From DAOVXM01 sp963746255 (GTDB taxonomy: Bacteria > Chloroflexota > Anaerolineae > Anaerolineales > UBA4823), in NCBI GenBank assembly GCA_963746255.1, contig CAVVAJ010000008.1:1-25978 (forward strand): DNA of 25,978 bases, in the 5' to 3' direction. This document shows positions 1-8,957 of this stretch, piece after piece. Numbering within the stretch: the first letter of the stretch is position 1; every line of letters begins with the position of its first letter. A model generated the notes under the pieces. The model worked only from the letters and a program-made list of their open reading frames with translations. It searched no databases and was not told where the DNA came from. The position numbers and the translations under genes were made by a program.

Positions 1-987
1 AAGCGATATTTATAATCTTCATCACCGCGCAATAAAGTCAAAACTCTGCCGACCGTTATCGATAGCCCATTTTAGTAAATGTCCTAACAACACCCAGCCG
101 GGAGAGAGATCGCGGAATTCAAAGTTAAGACCCGAGTTATAGACCCAGATATGACCGGCGAAGTCGAAATTCAGGTAACCAGCCGCTTTCTCACCAGCGA
201 CCTCCAGGAACGCTAATTGTAACCAACCAGCTTGAAATGCAGCGTGTACAACAGACCGCATTTGTGTGCGCATCAAAGGAGTAAGAAACTTTTCTTTCTC
301 TGGATCCTGGGCCATTAGAGCTAAAAAAACATCAAATTCCGTATCGAGTTTCTCTTGTGTCTTCGACTACGTACCAACGCACAGGCGGGTTGTAGTTCTC
401 AGCACGGCGCATTTTACGGCGAATTTCATGGCGTTGTTTCTTAACAATGCCAGCTAAATAGGTCTCCCAATCACCTGGTAAAGATGGATATACGGGCATT
501 GTTGTAACCTTTGTTTCTCGAATAGCCATCCATGCTTTTCGGCAGATGCCTGCAGACTGAGGAGTGTGGGGGTTTCTTCAGGCAGATTATACAGGTCCAT
601 TATTTTCCAGGGCGGCGCCTGGTTGCTCCCAATGAGTTTAAACAGATTTTCAACAAACGCTGCTAATTCAGAGGGTTGGGCAATAATATCCAGGTAATCT
701 GAAATTTCGATACTCCCCAATAACATTAACGCCAGGTTACCCTGGCGATTCTTTGTGAAAAACAAAGGCGCTATTGCGACTAATTGACCATTTTCATTGC
801 GCGTGCGACGATGGCAAAATAACTCTCCTTGAGACCATTCACCTCCGCCTAGGGTTTTCCACCAAGCGCTCAGGAACTCATTACGCAAAAACGGCACATG
901 ACTTGCACTGCAACATTGCAGTAAATCATTCCATTCGTCCGCTATTAGTTGAATTTCGTCGATGTTTTTGATAATAGTAAGTTGCAT
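1..987 (-). pseudogene. GNAT-fold acetyltransferase, CelD/BioF2-like (PF13480 type), frameshifted and cut by the window edge
   Basis: The gene reads leftward from ATG at 987. Three consecutive frames carry one continuous protein: 987 to about 495 (VPFLRNEFLSAWWKTLGG, then a hydrophobic core), about 495 to 350 (LPGDWETYLAGIVKK followed by a basic RHEIRRKMRR helix), and about 345 to 33 (AGYLNFDF, then GHLLKWAIDNG). After a third break near 33 another frame gives RGDEDYKYR, the typical end of the second GNAT-like domain, so the gene runs off the left edge. This order is that of the CelD/BioF2 acetyltransferase family, often found with polysaccharide or cell-envelope genes; the substrate cannot be told from sequence. 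The three breaks lie near 490, 348 and 33. The frames are otherwise open, so sequencing indels are as likely as a real pseudogene. The next gene is divergent, 200 bases away. Confidence 0.75.
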
Positions 988-1130
988 TATTCACCAAAAT
1001 TAAGGAAATTTATATTTTTGCTAAAAAATTTTTCCACAAGAGAATAATCGGGTCTTCGCTAAATATACCTATAGAAGTTAGGAAAACCAGACATGTATAT
1101 GATGCCTGTTATGCGCGGCAACCCACCAAA

Positions 1131-1156
1131 CTGGATTTTACCAGTATAATGACTGG
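1131..1156. repeat. Overlapping CTGG/CCAG inverted repeats around a TATAAT box
   Basis: Three arms follow one another: CTGG (1131-1134), CCAGT (1141-1145) and ACTGG (1152-1156). The middle arm can pair with either outer one, each time across six bases. A TATAAT box (1145-1150) lies inside, 38 bases before the ATG at 1188. No good -35 box stands 16-18 bases upstream. This could be an operator over a weak promoter of the gene at 1188, but arms this short can occur by chance. Confidence 0.3.
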
Positions 1157-1187
1157 CGTGACGGTATGATTGAGTGATTTGGCGCCA

Positions 1188-2034
1188 ATGTCCAACCTTT
1201 ACGATCTAAATATATATCTTGTAGCACGGGTACAAGGAAAAGACTATCCAGAGTTATCCGGTTTGCATATCAGTGAACCACCGCGCGCCCCGCGCGTGGT
1301 CGAAGCGCTGATCGCCTGATTCTCACCCGGCTATGGAGGGTAATGCTCCCTTATCACCCGTTAAAAATGAACAAATTTTAGCGGATATGGCGAGGTTATA
1401 TTATGCTACTCCTGGCTCAATTACATCTGCCTTGAGGAAAACAGCCGATGAATTTAACAAGCTGTTATTAGGACGAAATCTACGCCTGGCAAGCAGTTCG
1501 AGAGTAGGGTTAGGGCTGTTATCCCAACTAGTAATAAGATGCTGAGCAAATTTACCTGGCCCAGTCAGGCTCGACCCACACGTTCCTGATTTCTGCAGAA
1601 AAAACGGAACATTTCTACGATTTTGAAATGACAGAGCAGCGCCTCGGGCAAAGCCGTATCGTTCCATTGCGTTTTTACCAGGGACTTCTAAAGCCTGGTG
1701 ATACATTAACTCTGGCAGCTCAACCTGAACCGTCTTGGAACACACATACTTTAGCTGGTTTGCATGGTCAGGGACCGGTAGAGCCTGCGTAGACGTTTGT
1801 TTTCTCCCTCTTTTCCAGACTTGAATGCGGTTCTCATTCAAGCCAGGCCTGGACAGGGAAAGTCAATAATAATGCCGCCTTCAACTCGGAGTGGTGTTAC
1901 GACCACAACTGCGGTTGGTGTGCAGAGCAAAAGCGAACCCATTGAACCTGCCTTGACTTTAGGAATGGCGAGTGAATCGAGAAGCGACGCGGGTTGATTG
2001 TAGTGTCGAGGGAATGAGCCGACTGGAACGCTAA
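1188..2034 (+). pseudogene. N-terminal PP2C-like domain of the membrane protein at 2083-3486, several frameshifts
   Basis: An ATG at 1188 opens MSNLYDLNIYLVARVQG, and pieces in changing frames then follow one another: near 1315 (ADRLILTR), 1333-1545 (MEGNAPLSP to LLSQLVIR), 1545-1791 (QIYLAQSGSTHTFLI, then QRLGQSRIV and LLKPGDTLTLAAQPE), and 1791-1997 (RRRLFSPSFPDLNAVLIQARPG). The order of a 'LAQSGSTHTFLI' strand, a 'PGDTLTLA' strand and a final 'NAVLIQA' strand matches the later part of a PP2C fold (VGDSR, pGD-lvLcSDG, DN-t-vvv), but the metal-binding aspartates are absent, so a catalytically dead phosphatase-like domain is likely. At least five frame changes separate the pieces, near 1314, 1332, 1545, 1792 and 2000-2034, the last with a TAA at 2032 in the downstream frame. 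The domain is most simply the front of the next entry. Confidence 0.5.
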
Positions 2035-2082
2035 GTTTCGCCCGTTATTATCCTTCCGGATCCTTTAGAGAAAAAGCCGGTT

Positions 2083-3486
2083 GTGGTTCCTGAAACTACC
2101 TTTGAGGCACCTGATACCGGTTTCATTGAAAGCAAGGACCTAACCGCTCCATCGGGTAAAAATGGACTAAAGATCCTGACCGTAAAATTTATAACGCTTT
2201 TGCTAGCAATTGGTAAACCAATTGCAATTACCATGAATGCGATGAGAGAAGGTGTACGAACTATGTTTGGGCGGTTATTACCCAGTGAAACCTTTTTAGC
2301 GATACCCTCCTATGTCATGGCTTTTATCGCTATAGCAATTCCGGCGATTATTGTTACGGTTGCGAGCGTAGCATATTTTCAACTGGGACGCGGAGCCCAA
2401 TATGATGTTCTGTATTCACAGGCAGAACGGATGACGAATCAGGCAATGGAACAAACCCCTGCAGATTTTAGGCGAGCAGGTTTGGAAGCAGCATTGGTAG
2501 TAATTGACCAAACGGAAGAAACTCAAATCACTCCTGAAACTCAAGCGCTTAGGGCTAAAGTAATGGCACAGTTGGATAAATTGGACCTGGTCCGGCGGGT
2601 GGTATACCAACCTGCAATTATCGGTGGTTTCCCAAAGGAATATAACATAACCCGCATCTTACTTTCGGAAAATGATCTTTATATGTTAGAAGGAAATCAT
2701 GGGTCGGTAATTCGAGCTGAATTGACGGACCAGGGGTATGAAGTGGATCATACTTTTCAATGCGGTCCCGATGCTCCAGGGGCGGGTGCAATGGGGCCAA
2801 TCATGGATATAACATTATGGCCTGCGGGTTTTAATCCAAATGCCAGCGTTCTCGCTATGGATATGAGTGGGAATGTTCTATATTGCCTCCCCGATGAACC
2901 ACCAACGACAGGTAAGTTGGCCTCTCCACCTTCCGAAGGATGGGGAGAACTGGTAGCATTTTCCTTAGATTTAGGCGACACTTACGTAGTCGATCCACCT
3001 TCCAACGGAGTATGGAGATATTCGCACAGTAATTTTGAAGAGGAACCTACCCTTTTCTTCGATGAAGAAATCCCTTATCTTCAGGATGTTATCGATATGG
3101 TTGTCGACAGGGATGATTTATATTTGTTACATAAAGATGGGTACTTGACATTATGTTTCTACAGTGATCTGGAAGAAGCTCCGACACGGTGTTCAAATCC
3201 TTCTTATATCGACTTTCGTCCTGGGAAAAAGGAAAATCCCCTCATTCCCTCCAACCCATTTTCCCAGATAACTATTACCATGCCTCCAGATCCCTCTTTG
3301 TTTATGCTAGAACCCCAAAGAGAGGCAGTATATCATTTTAGTTTGCGTAATCTGGCGTTCCAATACCAGTATTTGCCAAGCGAAAGTTTATCTTCTCAAG
3401 AAGCGACAGCCTTTGTAATTGATCCGCTCAAGCGTAGATTATTCATTGCAATTGGAAACCAGGTCTTTTACGGAATTGCGCCTTAG
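2083..3486 (+). CDS. Membrane protein with one transmembrane segment and a propeller-like extracytoplasmic domain; C-terminal part of a PP2C-like protein
   Basis: I do not recognise a named family. The frame is open from 2035; GTG at 2083 is only the first formal start, and the true start is probably at 1188 in a gene with frameshifts. Counting from 2083, residues 1-70 are a linker, 71-99 a strong membrane segment (FLAIPSYVMAFIAIAIPAII) and 105-175 look helical. From about 190 to the end come repeated short beta motifs of the kind LYMLE-GSVIR, VLAMDMSGNVLY, TYVVDPPSNGVWRY, LYLLHKDGYL, LFMLEPQREAVYHF and LFIAIGNQVFYGI, six in all, as expected of a six-bladed propeller. I infer an inner PP2C-like domain joined through the membrane to an outer sensory or scaffold propeller. 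The convergent neighbours are a true PP2C and an FHA protein. This 1.4-kb half has no frameshift. Confidence 0.7.
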   Translation: MVPETTFEAPDTGFIESKDLTAPSGKNGLKILTVKFITLLLAIGKPIAITMNAMREGVRTMFGRLLPSETFLAIPSYVMAFIAIAIPAIIVTVASVAYFQLGRGAQYDVLYSQAERMTNQAMEQTPADFRRAGLEAALVVIDQTEETQITPETQALRAKVMAQLDKLDLVRRVVYQPAIIGGFPKEYNITRILLSENDLYMLEGNHGSVIRAELTDQGYEVDHTFQCGPDAPGAGAMGPIMDITLWPAGFNPNASVLAMDMSGNVLYCLPDEPPTTGKLASPPSEGWGELVAFSLDLGDTYVVDPPSNGVWRYSHSNFEEEPTLFFDEEIPYLQDVIDMVVDRDDLYLLHKDGYLTLCFYSDLEEAPTRCSNPSYIDFRPGKKENPLIPSNPFSQITITMPPDPSLFMLEPQREAVYHFSLRNLAFQYQYLPSESLSSQEATAFVIDPLKRRLFIAIGNQVFYGIAP

Positions 3487-3590
3487 GACGCACCGTTTGT
3501 TTTCCAAATATCCAGCCATAGGGGGAAAAGTTTAGGAGAATTTCTTATCAAAGAAGTTGAGACTATATTATCGAGCTTTTTATTTGGTAA

Positions 3591-4547
3591 TTAAGGAAAT
3601 CGGCTGACGAAGAAATAAGCTGCTAGGATAATAATTAGCAAAGATACCAGGATAAGGAAAGCGAGAATGAGGCATGTTAATTGCCTTAGCGGCGATTTGT
3701 GGCTTTTGCCCTGAATATTCCCGTTTGAAGGTGAGACAGCTAGCGGAACGTGTATCGCCACAATGGTGATATTATCATGTCCACCGCGTTGATTTGCTAA
3801 ATTTATCAGGTCATCAACAGATTTTTCCAGGTTTGAGTTCTGGAAACCATTTAGTATCTCTTCCGCATTGACGAGATCTGTTAAACCGTCGCTACATAAT
3901 ACAAGGAAATCCCCCGGATGCAATTGCATCCCCTGGTTCTTCTCAGCTTGCGAATTGCTTTCGTTTTTGTTTAAACGAAGGCGGAAATCCGGTTTTACCG
4001 ATTGTTGTGAACCGAGATAGCGATGGATCACATGTGCATTGGGATGCTCCCGAGCTTGGGCGGGATTAAGAACGCCAGCGGATATCGCCTCCTGGATCCA
4101 GGTATGGTCGGTTGATAATTGTTGGATTACTTTCCCGCGCAGCAGATAAATCCTCGAATCCCCCACATATGCAATAAAAAGACGATAATCGATAACCAAG
4201 ACACAAGCGCAGGTGGCGCCCATGCCTCTTTTTTCCGGTTGACTTTCTGATAATTCTAATACTTCCTGGCTGGCTTGGGTGATAGCGTCATGCAGAATTG
4301 ATAAGGGTTTATCTCCCTCACTATCCGATACAATCTGGATGATCGATTTAACCACATTTTCGGCAGCTACTTCTCCAGCCTGGTGACCGCCAATACCATC
4401 AGACACGATCCCCAACAGGACCGGTGACGAGCTAGCTGTTTCGAGCCGGTAAGCAGAGATCGCATAACGATCTTCGTTATTCTTACCGCTCATGCCCGGA
4501 TGCGAATTTGCCGCTACATGTAGGTGGGAGCGTTCCGATGGGATCAT
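3591..4547 (-). CDS. PP2C-family protein serine/threonine phosphatase with C-terminal membrane anchor
   Basis: Mn/Mg-dependent Ser/Thr phosphatase of the PPM/PP2C (Stp/PrpC) type, expected to reverse Hanks-type kinase phosphorylation. Taking ATG at 4547 gives 318 residues. All family motifs are present: NNEDR (Asp26), SDGIGGHQAGE (Asp50), a MGAT turn near 109, YVGDSR (129-131), LCSDGLTD (219-221) and GGHDNIT (255-259). A hydrophobic stretch at about 289-312 followed by a short end tethers the enzyme to the membrane, unlike the soluble 240-260 residue forms. The ATG shares one base with the TGA of the upstream FHA gene (TGATG), so the two are probably translationally coupled; an in-frame TTG one codon earlier is a less likely start. 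No kinase gene is visible in the window. Confidence 0.93.
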   Translation of the reverse strand: MIPSERSHLHVAANSHPGMSGKNNEDRYAISAYRLETASSSPVLLGIVSDGIGGHQAGEVAAENVVKSIIQIVSDSEGDKPLSILHDAITQASQEVLELSESQPEKRGMGATCACVLVIDYRLFIAYVGDSRIYLLRGKVIQQLSTDHTWIQEAISAGVLNPAQAREHPNAHVIHRYLGSQQSVKPDFRLRLNKNESNSQAEKNQGMQLHPGDFLVLCSDGLTDLVNAEEILNGFQNSNLEKSVDDLINLANQRGGHDNITIVAIHVPLAVSPSNGNIQGKSHKSPLRQLTCLILAFLILVSLLIIILAAYFFVSRFP

Positions 4548-6482
4548 CAAGGGGCTGACTGCTCCGAATCCTTTGAAGATGTTCTTAGTGTAATAATCCG
4601 TTTCCGGATTGGCATTGGTTGTCGCAACGTAAAACGAAAACCAAGGCGACCAATGTGGATTAAATCACCGTGCTGTAAAATTGCTCCTTCCTGTGTCACT
4701 GGCGTATAGTTAATCCAGGAACCGGCAGTTGAACCTTCGTCTGCTAAGCGATACGTCCCATCCACACGGCGGCTCAGGCGGGCGTGGAGAGTTTCAATGC
4801 ATGGATCGTCCAGCACGAGATCAGCTTTTAAGGGATCGCTTCCAATTTGAATATCATCAGATGTTATGGGTATCGGGGGAATATCTGTTTGATCGTCCTC
4901 TGTTGAGATCGGGTTGAGGAACGCATCCGCCTTGGGTGCTCCTTGCCGCTGTGTCCACTGTATGCGATTTACCCAACCTGAGAGGCGATTTGAAGACAAT
5001 TCTGAGTTGATAAAGTAAGGTTTTACCTCAAAATTAGGAGCGCGACGGTTCATGGCTGCGCGTAGCGCTGCTGGTCGCAGGCGTCCGGCGAAAACCAGAA
5101 ACAAGAAGAATAATGCTCCTGCTAATAACACAAGAATAGCAATTAACACAGGCATTTTCTCCTGGAGTGAGAACAAAGGATTCGAGAGAGTTTGCTCGAT
5201 TGAGATTTGAACAGGAATCTCAATGCTGGCGCCTGTCAATCCATATATATCTTCTACTTGAACTTGGAGATTGTAAATGCCATCTTGTTGATATGGGTTG
5301 AGGTTCCATGTAAATCGCTCGAATGGTGGTTGTTGATTTTCGGTTACCACCTGCCCATCAACGTACAAGGAAGATTTGACCAGAGAGCGCAATCGACCAT
5401 CTGGAAAATCGATAACAATTTGAAGGGTTTCTTCGTCAGGGGAAAGATAATCAATTGCAGAGTTCTCTGCAATCGCACCATTTTCAACGGCGTCCAATTT
5501 GCGATGGATTTGAAGGGGTGGTGAAACAAAAGCAGGGAGAGGTGGTTGGATATCAATTTCGAATGTTTGAATATTCGAGGGGAATTTCTGTGAACCGAGC
5601 TGTATTTGTGCGCTCATTTCATGAATTCCACCCTGATTAATCTCGGATTGAAAGTCAATTTGATAGATATCTCGTAAGTGTTGAAAATATTCTTCAGGGT
5701 CAGGTAAAGATTCTTCACCAGTGAAAATAAAGAATTTTCCACCAGTTTGTTCACTTAAATTTTGCAGCTGTTCGACAGGCTTGGAGGCGTAGGATCCTGG
5801 AGATGTGACCAACCAGATGAATACAGGCACATCCTGATTGTTAATCTGGGCGGATAGATTTTCCATCGCTGGATCGAAGTTGCCTTCGGGAGGAGGGGTG
5901 ATATACAACACCGCACGGCTCATACCTGGACGTGGTGTTGGGTCTAGCGCTAAACTGATTCCGCGAAAGAGCGTATCCAGGTTGGGAACTGCGGCGCGTG
6001 AATTTATCTGTTCCGAATTTAGCGTCTCCAGCCAATCGTCATGTTTACTTGTGTGGCTGATTGCTGGACCATCCGTGATCAAAAGGGTCATGTCATCGAT
6101 GGAAGATCCCTGTCGGCCCATTGACCATGTTCTCAGAGACTTCTTTGATAAAATCGTAGCGCGATATTGCCTGGCTGTTCCGAATCCCAAATGATGGGCC
6201 AGGATTTATCGCAACTACAAGCTGAACCCCGGGGCGGATTTCCTCGATTTTTGAAATGGGTAACGGTTTACCATCCTCGATTATGCTCACATCATCTTCT
6301 GTGATCCCGTGAATGAACTCGCCTTCAGCGTTGTGGATATCCAGAAATGCCTGGATTAATGGGAAGGCTTGTAGATCCGGAGGATGAAGAAATATGTTGG
6401 CGTCGTTTTGGGCAAATGCCGAAAGAGGCAGCAAGGACCAACAAAGAGTGAGCATGATGATGCCGCTAATGCGGTTGGACAT
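4547..6482 (-). CDS. Secreted VWA-like domain, transmembrane segment and cytoplasmic FHA domain (one frameshift)
   Basis: ATG at 6482 opens a signal peptide (MSNRISGIIMLTLCWSLLPL, cleavage near AFA-QN). A VWA-like domain follows, but the usual MIDAS DxSxS is replaced by NPGPS (about 6280-6210), so metal binding is doubtful. Near 6110 the frame changes: MVNGPTG is followed in another frame by SSIDDMTLLITDG, which continues the VWA fold to about 5650. Ig-like beta segments (about 5620-5200), a membrane segment (about 5152-5087) and a C-terminal FHA domain (about 4853-4616) follow, the last with the IGSDP, TLHARLS, DEGSTAGSWIN and LQHGDLIHIG motifs for phosphothreonine binding. An outer VWA-like and inner FHA domain suggest a signal transducer working with the coupled phosphatase. 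The single break may be a sequencing error; about 644 residues when joined. Confidence 0.85.
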
Positions 6483-6596
6483 AGGCAAATTTTAGCATAA
6501 GTTCCAGTTAATGATCGATATCGAATTTTCCTTTCCTGAATCCTCTTGAGAATGTAGCCATTTGAAGCAGAAACCCTCAGACTATTTATTATAAGA

Positions 6597-8156
6597 TTAT
6601 TCCCACTCGATGGTTGCAGGTGGTTTGCTGGTGATATCGTACAAAACCCGGTTGACGCCATCTACTTCGTTGACGATCCGGTTGGCAACGCGAGCCAGCA
6701 AATCAGGTGAAATTCGCGCCCAGTCTGCGGTCATATAATCTTCAGTAGTGATCGCACGTAGAGCCACTGTCTCCTGGTAAGTGCGTTGGTCACCCATCAC
6801 TCCGACCGAGCGTACGGGTAGAAGTACTGCAAACGCCTGGGATATGGACTGTACCAGGCTGGTTCCAGAGACTGGACCCAATAGACCGGCGGTTTCTAAT
6901 TCTGTAATGAAGATCGCATCCGCTGCTCGCAGCCTCTCCAGGCGCTCATGAGTGATTTCTCCCGGGCAGCGAACAGCCAATCCAGGACCGGGGAAAGGTT
7001 GCCTCCAGACGATCTCGGGGGGAAGACCCAGGCTCTGGCCAACGATGCGGACTTCATCTTTGAACAGGTAACGCAACGGTTCGACAAGATTAAGATCCAT
7101 ATGCTCAGGCAATCCTCCCACATTGTGATGGGTCTTGATCCGTTGGGTTTTTGACCGATCAGGAGCGCTCGATTCTACAACATCCGGGTAAATAGTGCCT
7201 TGAACTAAAAAACGCGGCTTTCCTACTCGGCGTGCCTGTTCTTCGAAAATGTGAATAAATAATTCTCCAATGATGTATCTCTTCCGTTCTGGGTCAGTCA
7301 CGCCGCGGAAAGCGAGCATGAATCTCTCGATCGCATCGACCGTTATCAGCTCTACTCCTAATTTGTTTTCCAAGACGGATTGAATCCGTTTGGCTTCACC
7401 CTGACGCAACAAACCAGTGTCCACAAAGATGGCGACGAGTTGGTTTCCAACTGCGCGTAGCGCCATGACTGTAGCCACGCTGGAATCTACGCCTCCGCTA
7501 ACAGCAGAAAGGATCTTTTCGGACCCAACCTGGTCTCGAATTATCTTTATGCCTTGGGAAATGATGGATTCTGTTGTCCATTGCGGTTCAATCTGACAAA
7601 TTTCTGTGGCAAAACTGCGAAGTATCAGCCCGCCTGCAGGTGTGTGGCGGACTTCTGGATGGAATTGAAGACCAAAATAACCGCGGGTAAGATCACCGAT
7701 GGCTGCGATAGGGGAATTTTTCGTGCCCCCTAAAATGTCGAAACCGGACGGCGGCGTTTCGATACGATCTCCATGCGACATCCAAACCGGTTGGTTTCCC
7801 TGCTGGATCAGTGGATTCTCAAGGTTGATTTCCAGACGAGCGGGGCCGTATTCGCGTTGATCGGTCGCAGCGACCTTGCCTCCCAAGGCGTGGGTCAAGG
7901 CTTGTAACCCATAACAGATACCCAGAATGGGCTTCTTGCAGTTGAAGATATAGGCGGGGATTTGCGGAGCGTCTTTCTCATAAACTGAGGCAGGACCGCC
8001 CGATAAAATGAAACCTTTTGGATCCTTTTCGAGCACCTGGGACGCGGGAGTATCCCAGGGGAAGAGTTCGCAATAAACTTGTGCTTCGCGCACCCGGCGG
8101 GTGATCAATTGGGAGTATTGTGAACCAAAATCGAGTATCGCTATAGCATCCATCAT
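6597..8156 (-). CDS. guaA: GMP synthase (glutamine-hydrolysing)
   Basis: Converts XMP, ATP and glutamine to GMP in the cytoplasm, the last step of guanine nucleotide synthesis. The frame is open to 8285, but the conserved protein starts at one of two adjacent ATGs (8156 or 8153), giving 519 residues, close to the usual length. The N-terminal class I glutamine amidotransferase has LSGGPASVY, GICYGLQALTHALGG (Cys81) and LQFHPEV (His166, Glu168). The ATP-pyrophosphatase domain has the P-loop AVSGGVDSSVA (about 218-228). The C-terminal dimerisation domain ends in KPPATIEWE, the typical GuaA end. It follows xpt on the same strand after 61 bases, so both are probably transcribed from the promoter before xpt. 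No frameshift. Confidence 0.98.
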   Translation of the reverse strand: MMDAIAILDFGSQYSQLITRRVREAQVYCELFPWDTPASQVLEKDPKGFILSGGPASVYEKDAPQIPAYIFNCKKPILGICYGLQALTHALGGKVAATDQREYGPARLEINLENPLIQQGNQPVWMSHGDRIETPPSGFDILGGTKNSPIAAIGDLTRGYFGLQFHPEVRHTPAGGLILRSFATEICQIEPQWTTESIISQGIKIIRDQVGSEKILSAVSGGVDSSVATVMALRAVGNQLVAIFVDTGLLRQGEAKRIQSVLENKLGVELITVDAIERFMLAFRGVTDPERKRYIIGELFIHIFEEQARRVGKPRFLVQGTIYPDVVESSAPDRSKTQRIKTHHNVGGLPEHMDLNLVEPLRYLFKDEVRIVGQSLGLPPEIVWRQPFPGPGLAVRCPGEITHERLERLRAADAIFITELETAGLLGPVSGTSLVQSISQAFAVLLPVRSVGVMGDQRTYQETVALRAITTEDYMTADWARISPDLLARVANRIVNEVDGVNRVLYDITSKPPATIEWE

Positions 8157-8217
8157 CTTGAAAGGGAATGTAGGTGATCGTAGGCTTGATACTGAGAGTA
8201 ATTTTGAAGAAATGGGT

Positions 8218-8790
8218 TTATTCAGCGAACAAAATTTGATCATCTTGCATGGAGATAATACATGCCAGTGATTCGACCGGAACATTCAAGGGGGCGAGCG
8301 CTAGACGCCCACCTTCAAAGGATTTTTCGATGAGTGCGCCGATGCCCACCAACTGGGCTCCTGCTGTTTGAGCCAAGCGCACAAGTCCGAGAATTGTGAC
8401 GCCTGATGCCAGGAAGTCATCGATGAGCAAAACTCTCTCACCATTGGCCAGATATTCTGGGGATATGATCAACTCGACCGTGCGTCCTTTTGTGTGGGAG
8501 GGGGATAGGGTCAGAAAAACCTGGTCAGGCATGGTGATGGGTTTATGCTTTCGGGCGTATACAACAGGCAGACCCAGGTGAAGAGCCGTCATCACTGCGG
8601 GCGCGATTCCTGAGATTTCAGCTGTGAGCACCTTGGTTGCACCGACATGGCGAAACCGCCTGGCGAATTCCTGACCACAGGCATTCATCAAAATCGGATC
8701 TACCTGGTGATTGACAAAACCATCTACTTTGAGGATGCCATTGCCAAGATTTTTACCTTCTTTTCGTATTCTCTCCTTGAGCGCTTCCAT
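8218..8790 (-). CDS. xpt: Xanthine phosphoribosyltransferase
   Basis: Salvages xanthine with PRPP to give XMP. The 190-residue length is typical. Seen: MEALKERIRKEGKNLGNGIL and KVDGFVNHQVDP at the N-terminus, the hinge LTAEISGIAPA, and the PRPP-binding loop VLLIDDFLASG (about 121-131), all characteristic of Xpt rather than of adenine or hypoxanthine enzymes. ATG at 8790 is preceded at good distance by AGGAG (CCAGGAGAAAGGT). The next gene on the strand is guaA, which uses the XMP made here, so the pair forms a short xanthine-to-GMP route. A promoter lies at 8839-8867. I see no purine riboswitch in the leader, although xpt often has one in Firmicutes. Confidence 0.96.
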   Translation of the reverse strand: MEALKERIRKEGKNLGNGILKVDGFVNHQVDPILMNACGQEFARRFRHVGATKVLTAEISGIAPAVMTALHLGLPVVYARKHKPITMPDQVFLTLSPSHTKGRTVELIISPEYLANGERVLLIDDFLASGVTILGLVRLAQTAGAQLVGIGALIEKSFEGGRLALAPLNVPVESLACIISMQDDQILFAE

Positions 8791-8838
8791 ACCTTTCTCC
8801 TGGGATTAAAATAAGGCTTCGCTGGATGAAAAATTCCA

Positions 8839-8867
8839 ATCATAGTGGATTTCTTTTTCTCAATCAA
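8839..8867 (-). promoter_or_regulatory. Sigma-70-type promoter of xpt-guaA
   Basis: On the minus strand a -35 box TTGATT (8862-8867) stands 17 bases from a -10 box TATGAT (8839-8844), five of six matches to TATAAT. Transcription would start near 8832, giving a leader of about 40 bases that ends in the AGGAG ribosome site of xpt. Confidence 0.65.
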
Positions 8868-8957
8868 TTCGAATATTAATTTGGTTCAGATTGTACATCG
8901 GCTTGTCTATAGGTGACAGGGTAATCGTGAGTGAGATTATGTTAAAATTCTGATCTG

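Noticed and set aside
5207..5524. Plus-strand open frame of 105 codons
   Set aside because: It lies wholly inside the VWA/FHA gene on the other strand and its translation resembles no protein family.
8791..8957. Purine riboswitch upstream of xpt
   Set aside because: Looked for the conserved aptamer core on the minus strand and did not see it; the leader after the promoter is too short.
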